Of a DNA stretch of 11,908 bases, positions 8,101-11,908 are shown piece after piece. Below the pieces are notes generated by a model. It did not search any database and was not told where the DNA came from. It saw nothing but the letters and a program-made list of their open reading frames with translations. Source of the DNA: an uncultured Clostridia bacterium (lineage in GTDB: Bacteria; Bacillota; Clostridia; Christensenellales; CAG-314); the NCBI GenBank assembly GCA_934281515.1, contig CAKQXG010000057.1, positions 1 to 11,908 of the forward strand. Reading direction: 5' to 3'. The translations under genes were made by a program, and so were the position numbers. How positions within the stretch are numbered: the first letter of the stretch is position 1; every line of letters starts with the position of its first letter.

Positions 8101-8792
8101 AAGTACAGGGCGCATTTGTAAGATTCGGTGAAAAATATATAAGTGTTGTAATTAAACCCACCGGCATCATCGAATGGAACTGCGATACTTATAATGAAAG
8201 AGGCAAAGATAATATCACCCACCTTACCTGGAACGGATTCGGAGCTAACGAATGGTGGATGTGCGACTCCGATGGTAACACGATGTATCAAAACGACGGA
8301 AACCTTACCGACGAAGAAAAGGCAATGTTCGAACAAGGTACTCTTCCCCTTACATTGGTACGTAACGGCGCAAACGTGTACGTGTTTGTAAACGGCAAGT
8401 ACATCGGCGTACGTAACGTCGAAGCTCACCTTGGCAGTGAACTTGCCAACGGCAAAGTGACCGTGGGTCTTACTTGCTATGGTTCTAAAGCAAATGAAAG
8501 TGTGTTTACCTACCTCATCGAAACGGACATCAGCGCATACCTTGCCAAGTGCGAAGGTGACTCGACGTTTAAGTACGTTGTCAACAGCGAACACGTCACT
8601 GTTACAGGCAAGACGGATGGATTCAAAGTAAACGACATTGCCGAAATTACGATTGCGGCAGAAGAAGGTTTCACGATTACTTCCGTCAAGGTTAACGGCG
8701 TTGAAACAGAGGCTAGAACCTTCAAAAAGTGGTTGTTGGGCAAAGATATTGCCGATGTAACAATCGAAGTTACAACCGCTGCAAACGAATAA
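5127..8792 (+). CDS. Large surface lipoprotein with three tandem module sets
   Basis: A 1221-residue protein of unrecognised specific function, probably a glycan- or surface-binding lipoprotein. Signal peptide MKKLQKWLLVVLCVVLGLSV is followed by LSAC, with Cys24 as lipid anchor. Residues 29-103 hold two exact-period 30-residue His/Cys repeats and a CDVCGH motif, possibly metal-binding. The rest is three units, each with a carboxypeptidase-regulatory-like beta-sandwich (~111-200, ~488-570, ~857-937), a ~200-residue concanavalin/laminin-G-like domain (203-405, 571-770, 938-1140; conserved WWMC.SDGNT, NLTDEEK.MFEQGTLPLTLVR, NGKYIG) and an ~80-residue InlB-B-repeat-like module (409-487, 774-855, 1144-1221). 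No catalytic residues are evident. It lies between GH43 and GH3 genes. Domain names are by eye from fold-like patterns; function is inferred from context. Confidence 0.88.
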   Translation: MKKLQKWLLVVLCVVLGLSVLSACNSHTHSFTEVGFDDTNHWKYCPKDNVKDDSSVQAHEYTEIGSDETNHWNYCKVDNVKDPASVKAHKDEDKNGKCDVCGHAVKVPVEYGTLNGVVSLVKWSTTTASGDGVTIKVTNSEGKEVAVKDFTIDKATGAYTMQCPVGEYTLNVSKGGYKESEHEIEIAKNEPVKMDVTLEYISFVDNDIFGWEQGRTEQYVDGKATVTALGSTVMHPTVDTFDQVAITTYLKKSNTNEVQGAFVRFDEKYLGVVIKPDGSIEWNCDTYSARGKDNITHLTWNGFGASEWWMCGSDGNTMYQNGGNLTDEEKAMFEQGTLPLTLVRNGANVYVFVNGKYIGVRNVEAHLGSELANGKVTVGLTCYGSKANESVFTYLIETDISAYLAKCEGDVTFKYVVNGEHFTVKGKTEGFKLNDLAEITIALKEGYTITSFKINGQDAEPTMSFKKWILDKNLADVAIDIVTAEYQPVDIEYTVSGLKPGYAQGGTVNLPDGKVKLENAIFKDELDLVEGKLKGKVAKGDYTLTYNGYYPVAVTVDDDLNKSITLNHINFESDNMFWGDKAEEGYTDGKAWLVLKDGQNTITHQTTEKFDDVAITVYADSTQTKQETVGVFVKFDNKFIWFNIKKDGSIEWNCDTSRSQTILNITETTWNNFGPNSWWMCDSDGNTLYQHGANLTDEEKTMFEQGTLPLTLVRKGANVYAFLNGKYIGMRNVGDEIGARKVTVGLTDFGAVPNAKLSYLIETDIDAYLDKCEGDSTFKYVVNFNSEHVTVTGKTEGFKVNDIAEITIALKEGYGITSFKINGQEVEPTMSFKKWVLDKNLADVTIDIVTAEYQPVDIAYTVKGVKHGYAQGGTVDLPNGKVKLESASFNYEFDLVDGKLSGQVAKGIYTFTYDGYKARVTVDDDLTKEIALERINNFVDNDIFGWGQGRTEQYVDGKATVTALGSTVMHPSIDLFDQVAFTTYLKKSNTNEVQGAFVRFGEKYISVVIKPTGIIEWNCDTYNERGKDNITHLTWNGFGANEWWMCDSDGNTMYQNDGNLTDEEKAMFEQGTLPLTLVRNGANVYVFVNGKYIGVRNVEAHLGSELANGKVTVGLTCYGSKANESVFTYLIETDISAYLAKCEGDSTFKYVVNSEHVTVTGKTDGFKVNDIAEITIAAEEGFTITSVKVNGVETEARTFKKWLLGKDIADVTIEVTTAANE
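5211..5390 (+). repeat. 90-bp tandem repeat encoding His/Cys units
   Basis: Two 90-bp units (5211-5300, 5301-5390) encode 30-residue copies in which His29/His59, His41/His71 and Cys45/Cys75 recur at exactly 30 residues. A third unit begins at His89 and is replaced by KDEDKNGKCDVCGH. The DNA copies differ at many positions, so this duplication is old compared with the large repeats downstream. Confidence 0.75.
5733..6836 (+). repeat. Large repeat copy 1
   Basis: This copy starts at the codon for Phe203. Its first part (5746-6350) aligns without gaps to copy 3 at an offset of 2205 bp, including a 231-bp stretch (6092-6322) that is identical to 8297-8527. Its second part (6433-6600) instead matches copy 2 at an offset of 1101 bp with about 8 differences in 168 bp. 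Ends with the regulatory-like sandwich that precedes copy 2. Confidence 0.85.
6837..7937 (+). repeat. Large repeat copy 2
   Basis: This copy starts at the codon for Phe571. Its laminin-G-like part is the most diverged of the three, yet keeps blocks such as the one coding NLTDEEKTMFEQGTLPLTLVR at 7206-7268. It has an extra Phe-Asn pair (VVNFNSEHV) near 7476-7481 compared with copies 1 and 3. From about 7446 to 7540 it resembles copy 3, and from about 7534 to 7700 it resembles copy 1. Confidence 0.85.
7938..8789 (+). repeat. Large repeat copy 3, ending the protein
   Basis: This copy starts at the codon for Phe938 and stops after the InlB-like module, so no regulatory-like sandwich follows it. 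The first two thirds are nearly the same DNA as copy 1. The last ~150 bp (from about 8650) are clearly diverged from both other copies, as often seen for the terminal unit of a repeat array. Confidence 0.85.
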
Positions 8793-8823
8793 CTCAAAAA
8801 TACAAAGTCGCAAAAACGACTGC

Positions 8824-8869
8824 ATGACAAACAATCCCGAGGGGCGCAATGCCCCTCGGCAGTTGTCAT
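8824..8869 (+). terminator. Strong hairpin after the repeat lipoprotein gene
   Basis: A perfect 9-bp GC-rich stem CCGAGGGGC/GCCCCTCGG (8837-8845, 8851-8859) with a GCAAT loop is extended by an outer ATGACAA/TTGTCAT pairing (8824-8830, 8863-8869) across an internal loop. It lies 32 bases after the TAA at 8790-8792. No T run follows directly, so it could be a terminator or a structure that protects the mRNA 3' end. Confidence 0.6.
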
Positions 8870-8915
8870 TACTGACGTAAAAATCTCATACGTATTTAAG
8901 AATTTGTGACGAATA

Positions 8916-9009
8916 CAGTCATGATAAACGACAATTTACCCAAGCGTTGTATCGGCAACGAGGCAAAGCGGCGGTTGTGATAATGACAAATTGTCGTCTA
9001 TGATGACTG
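8916..9009. repeat. Long inverted repeat upstream of the GH3 gene
   Basis: The 22-bp arms at 8916-8937 and 8988-9009 match at 20 of 22 positions when one is reverse-complemented (left begins CAGTCATGAT, right ends ATGATGACTG). They enclose 50 bp that contain a second small hairpin CGTTG/CAACG (8945-8949, 8956-8960). The right arm ends 37 bp before the GH3 start codon. It could form a cruciform, a leader RNA structure, or mark a small mobile element remnant; no function is established. Confidence 0.75.
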
Positions 9010-9041
9010 CAAAAGAACATTAAAAGCACGTCACAACGGAG
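8976..9041 (+). promoter_or_regulatory. Possible extended -10 and the ribosome binding site of GH3
   Basis: TGTGATAAT at 8976-8984 resembles an extended -10 element, but no good -35 box lies 17 bp upstream. It falls inside the spacer of the long inverted repeat. The ribosome binding site ACGGAG (9036-9041) is 5 bases before the ATG at 9047 and weaker than those of the neighbours. An 8-bp outer pair TTGTGACG/CGTCACAA (8904-8911, 9029-9036) ends right at this site. Confidence 0.3.
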
Positions 9042-9046
9042 TTGAA

Positions 9047-11014
9047 ATGAAAAAAGACGTAACAAAACTTACAACAGAACAAAAAGTCAAGCTTGTAATG
9101 GGCGTTGACTGTTGGAATACTTACGACCTTGACGGCAAAATTGCCAAGGTGCGTGTGTCGGACGGCCCCGTCGGCGTGCGTATGCCGTTGGATCCGACAG
9201 ATTGGAGCAAGGGCGACGCACCTGCCGTAGCGTACCCTAGCACGCAAATGCTTGCCAATACCTGGAATACCGACTTGGTGCATAAGGTTGGCAATGCCAT
9301 AGCCAACGACTGTATCGAATGTGGCGTGGATGTTATTCTCGGGCCGGCGGTCAACATCAAGCGTTTGCCGACATGTGGTCGTAACTTCGAGTATTTTTCC
9401 GAAGATCCGTATCTGGCAGGCGTAATGGCACGAGAGTACATCGATGCGGTGCAGGAAAAGCACATCGGAACATCGCTTAAACACTTTTGTTGCAACAGTA
9501 GCGAATTTAGTCGTGTGTGGGCAAGCATGGATGTGGACGAACGCACTCTGCGAGAGATTTATCTCGAAGCATTCCGCATCAGTTGCGAAGCAAAGCCTTG
9601 GACGGTGATGTGCAGTTACAACCTGCTCAACGGTCAACGCATGTCGGAAAATACCAAACTGTACAATGTGTTGCGCAACGAGTTCGGCTTTGACGGAGTA
9701 ATTGTTTCCGATTGGGATGCCGTCAAGGATTCCGCATCGAGCATCAATGCGGGATTGGCACTGGAAATGCCCCATAATGCTCAAAATCAACAACAATTGC
9801 TTACAGATATAGAAGCAGGCAAGGTTGACTCCGCAATGCTGGACTATTGCGCCGAACAGGTGATTGCTCTTGCCGACAAGTGTACCGAGGCTCGCAAGTT
9901 GCGCAAGGTGGACATGCCAATCGAACAACGTCGCGAAGTTGCGCTTGACGTTGCTCGCGAAGGCATCGTGTTGCTGAAAAACAACAACGTATTGCCGATT
10001 TCGCAACCAAACGCCTCTGTTTTCGTCACCGGCGCCGCTGCATGGCAGTACTACTACGGCGGCGGAAGCAGCAATGTGGTGCCAGAAACACCTTTTGTTC
10101 CGCTTGCAGAGGCAATGCGTGCCGAAGGAGTCGACGCCGAGTACTTCGAGTCGGTGTGGCGCGTCGACAACGGTGGCTATGTCAATGTCGGCAACATTGC
10201 CAAGGCGCAACAATTTGCCGCTAAAGCCGAAGTAACCGTTATGTGTGTGGGTGATCCCTGCCATATCGAGAGTGAAGGCAGCGATCGTCAAAACATTAAA
10301 CTTACAAAGGACGAGGTGGAAGGAATACATCATCTTGCCCGCGTGTCAAACAAAATGGTCGTGTGCGTATATGCGGGCGCGGCGGTCGACATGTCCGATT
10401 GGATAGACGAAGTCGACGCTGTGGTGTGGGCAGGTTACGGCGGCCAACACGGCAACAAAGCCTTGTCCGAAGTGCTGTTAGGCAAGATAAACCCGAGTGG
10501 CCGACTGACGGAAACATTTCCTCTAGACTTGTCCGACGTACCCGCCGAAAACTCCTATCGTGACGGCACTGTAATGTTGTATGAAGAAATGCTAAACGTC
10601 GGTTACCGCTACTTCGACACATTCGGCAAGCCCGTGCTGTTCCCGTTCGGATACGGACTGAGTTACAGCACGTTTGCCTACGACAATTTGTCGATAGTTG
10701 CTAGCGACAACGGCGCAACGGTAGCGTTTGACGTAACAAATACGTCGGACGTGGACGGCTCAACGGTAGCGCAGGTGTATGTGGGAGAGGTTTGCCCCAA
10801 GGTTTACCGTCCCGACAAGGAATTGAAAGGTTTTGTCAAGGTACGGCTTGCGGCGGGACAAACAAAACGCATTTCGGTGCAACTGTCCCGTCATGCGTTT
10901 GAGTACTACTCCGTCGCGCTTGACAAGTGGACGTTGAACCCCGGTATGTTCGACATCTCGGTAGGCGTAAACGTTGCCGACATACTGCTTACCAAGCGTG
11001 TTGAAATACAGTAA
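9047..11014 (+). CDS. GH3 family glycosidase (beta-glucosidase/xylosidase type)
   Basis: A 655-residue enzyme that releases terminal sugars from oligosaccharides by the retaining mechanism. The N-terminal barrel (~1-280) shows VRVSDGPVGVR (35-45), GPAVNIKR.P.CGRNFEYFSEDP (99-121), KHF (145-147) and the nucleophile Asp222 in GVIVSDWDAV. The second domain (~300-500) carries ESEGSDR (408-414), whose Glu is the likely acid/base, and SGRLTETFP (484-492). NVGYRYFDT and LFPFGYGLSYS (531-541) lead into an FnIII-like C-terminal domain (~545-655). It has no signal peptide, so it should act in the cytosol on imported products, and it sits just upstream of an ABC sugar-binding protein. It is shorter than many 750-850-residue GH3 enzymes and has no PA14 insert. 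Specificity among glucose, xylose and arabinose cannot be assigned. Confidence 0.95.
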   Translation: MKKDVTKLTTEQKVKLVMGVDCWNTYDLDGKIAKVRVSDGPVGVRMPLDPTDWSKGDAPAVAYPSTQMLANTWNTDLVHKVGNAIANDCIECGVDVILGPAVNIKRLPTCGRNFEYFSEDPYLAGVMAREYIDAVQEKHIGTSLKHFCCNSSEFSRVWASMDVDERTLREIYLEAFRISCEAKPWTVMCSYNLLNGQRMSENTKLYNVLRNEFGFDGVIVSDWDAVKDSASSINAGLALEMPHNAQNQQQLLTDIEAGKVDSAMLDYCAEQVIALADKCTEARKLRKVDMPIEQRREVALDVAREGIVLLKNNNVLPISQPNASVFVTGAAAWQYYYGGGSSNVVPETPFVPLAEAMRAEGVDAEYFESVWRVDNGGYVNVGNIAKAQQFAAKAEVTVMCVGDPCHIESEGSDRQNIKLTKDEVEGIHHLARVSNKMVVCVYAGAAVDMSDWIDEVDAVVWAGYGGQHGNKALSEVLLGKINPSGRLTETFPLDLSDVPAENSYRDGTVMLYEEMLNVGYRYFDTFGKPVLFPFGYGLSYSTFAYDNLSIVASDNGATVAFDVTNTSDVDGSTVAQVYVGEVCPKVYRPDKELKGFVKVRLAAGQTKRISVQLSRHAFEYYSVALDKWTLNPGMFDISVGVNVADILLTKRVEIQ

Positions 11015-11042
11015 GACGGAATAGTCATCAAACAAGACTAAA

Positions 11043-11114
11043 ACGAAACGCGGAAATCTGTTTGCGTTGCGACAACAATTCGCACGCAGACGCAGTGTAC
11101 GTTTCGTAAAGGAG
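11043..11114 (+). promoter_or_regulatory. Imperfect long hairpin abutting the ribosome binding site of the binding-protein gene
   Basis: ACGAAACG (11043-11050) pairs with CGTTTCGT (11100-11107). Inside, CTG/CAG (11058-11060, 11093-11095), TTTGCG/CGCAGA (11061-11066, 11085-11090, one G-U) and TGCGA/TCGCA (11068-11072, 11080-11084) continue the stem to a 7-base loop. The outer arm touches the ribosome binding site AAAGGAG (11108-11114), 6 bases before the ATG. It lacks a T run, so it is not a simple terminator. It may stabilise the downstream mRNA or tune translation. No convincing promoter is seen in 11015-11120, which suggests cotranscription with GH3. Confidence 0.5.
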
Positions 11115-11120
11115 CATAGT

Positions 11121-11908
11121 ATGAAAAACTTTACAAAAATATTGGCTGTGGTTTGCTTGCTTGTATCGGTATGTGTACTTGCTATGGCATGCAAACCCAC
11201 GGAACCAGAAGTTCCCGAAGGCAGAGTAAGTATCAAGTTTTTGGGAAAGTCAAGTAGGGAGTCGCAAGCGGCTTGGACCGCGCTTGTGGACGCCTACAAC
11301 AACGGACAGGGCGTGACCGACAAGGTGTTTGTCACGGCACGTTTCCAAAACAACGTTGCTACGGCAAGCAACTTCACTGCTTCCTCCAACTACGCCTACA
11401 ACGTGGTGACGGTCAGCGACAACCAAAACGTGTTGCAAAACTTCGCTATCAAATGGGATCGCAACAAGGCCCCTAGCGGTTACTTGCTCAACTTGCAATC
11501 CTATGCCGACAACGACGCCGATTTCCAAGAAAATACTATCAATCCCGACACTCTCAATTGGTGGCGCATGACCTTCAACAAGAACGCCAAGCAAGGTGCG
11601 GGACAGGATAAACACGTAATCGGCGCAGGGCAAAACCTTATGGCGGTGCCTTATGGTAGTACGGCTCAATTTAATGCCTACAACAAGAACAAGTTTGAAC
11701 AAGTCGGCATCAACATCGTGTCCGTTGCCGAGGACGATCTTGACAAGTACAACGCCGACAACAACGCCACGCTTATGCCGCACGGCTACGCCGAGTACAA
11801 GACTGCACCCGTTGCAGGTATGAAGTCCTCCCAAAACTTGTTGGGACAGACCGTATACAAGGTATTCAACAACCGCATAGCCATGAACTGGGAAGAACAA
11901 CGCGTAAT
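11121..11908 (+). CDS. Sugar ABC-transporter substrate-binding lipoprotein, 5' part
   Basis: The frame begins at ATG 11121 after AAAGGAG and stays open to the right edge, giving 262 residues of an expected ~450-550. The signal peptide MKNFTKILAVVCLLVSVCVL is followed by AMAC, with Cys24 as likely lipid anchor, then a short acidic linker. From residue ~36 (VSIKFLGKSS..SQAAWTALVDAYN) the pattern fits family 1 extracellular solute-binding proteins: an N-terminal strand, the first helix ending near DAYNN, then MAVPYGSTAQFNAYNKNKFEQVGI (174-197), where these proteins describe the hinge and the call 'the component is ready to bind'. Residues NRIAMNW near the end match the usual repeat of the fold. 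It should deliver oligosaccharides to membrane permeases expected to the right of the window. The sugar is unknown. Confidence 0.85.
   Translation, partial: MKNFTKILAVVCLLVSVCVLAMACKPTEPEVPEGRVSIKFLGKSSRESQAAWTALVDAYNNGQGVTDKVFVTARFQNNVATASNFTASSNYAYNVVTVSDNQNVLQNFAIKWDRNKAPSGYLLNLQSYADNDADFQENTINPDTLNWWRMTFNKNAKQGAGQDKHVIGAGQNLMAVPYGSTAQFNAYNKNKFEQVGINIVSVAEDDLDKYNADNNATLMPHGYAEYKTAPVAGMKSSQNLLGQTVYKVFNNRIAMNWEEQRV

Noticed and set aside
5733..8789. Repeats as a possible CRISPR array or mobile element
   Set aside because: The units are ~1.1 kb, stay in one open frame, and encode protein domains. There are no short repeats with unique spacers and no transposase.
9020..10333. Long minus-strand open frame (437 codons) opposite the GH3 gene
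   Set aside because: It is fully antisense to a GH3 gene with intact motifs, has no ribosome binding site or promoter, and its product is low-complexity and His/Cys/Val-rich, as expected from the complement of a real coding frame.
1..11908. tRNA, rRNA or known riboswitch genes
   Set aside because: No cloverleaf-like segment, rRNA-like stretch or riboswitch consensus was noticed in the gaps on reading both strands; a covariance-model search was not possible.

Overview
The window looks like a carbohydrate-use locus from a Gram-positive, Clostridia-like Firmicute, probably an uncultured gut lineage. The support is the strong AAAGGAG-type ribosome binding sites, several lipobox signal peptides, an AraC-type sugar regulator, an ABC-type sugar-binding lipoprotein, and the absence of any SusC/SusD pair. 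The taxonomic call is an inference from gene style only.

Layout. (1) 1-762: the 3' end of a membrane protein I do not recognise, closed by a bidirectional hairpin terminator (817-846). (2) 927-1769, minus strand: an AraC-family regulator. Its consensus promoter sits so close to the ATG that the mRNA should be leaderless. (3) 1770-2105: a divergent control region with a good promoter facing right and a possible operator pair. (4) 2106-4994: a large lipoprotein glycoside hydrolase of family GH43 with extra beta-sandwich and CBM9-like modules. (5) 5127-8792: a 1221-residue lipoprotein with no recognisable catalytic domain, made of three tandem copies of a roughly 370-residue module set. The copies are mosaics of one another at the DNA level. 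(6) 8793-9046: a GC-rich hairpin and then a long inverted repeat with 22-bp arms. (7) 9047-11014: a cytoplasmic GH3 glycosidase. (8) 11121-11908: a sugar ABC-transporter substrate-binding lipoprotein, cut by the window edge.

Working model (inference): the AraC protein senses a glycan-derived sugar and controls the rightward genes. The GH43 lipoprotein trims a hemicellulose or pectin side chain at the cell surface. The repeat lipoprotein holds the polysaccharide or glycoprotein nearby. The substrate-binding protein passes oligosaccharides to permeases expected just beyond the right edge, and the GH3 enzyme cleaves the imported products in the cytosol. The exact sugar cannot be read from the sequence; arabino- or xylo-oligosaccharides are the likeliest for GH43 plus GH3.

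The least explained item is the repeat lipoprotein at 5127-8792. It shares a C-terminal module type with the GH43 enzyme, carries an exact 30-residue His/Cys tandem repeat after its lipid anchor, and shows signs of recent gene conversion between copies. The gaps before each rightward gene also hold notable inverted repeats.
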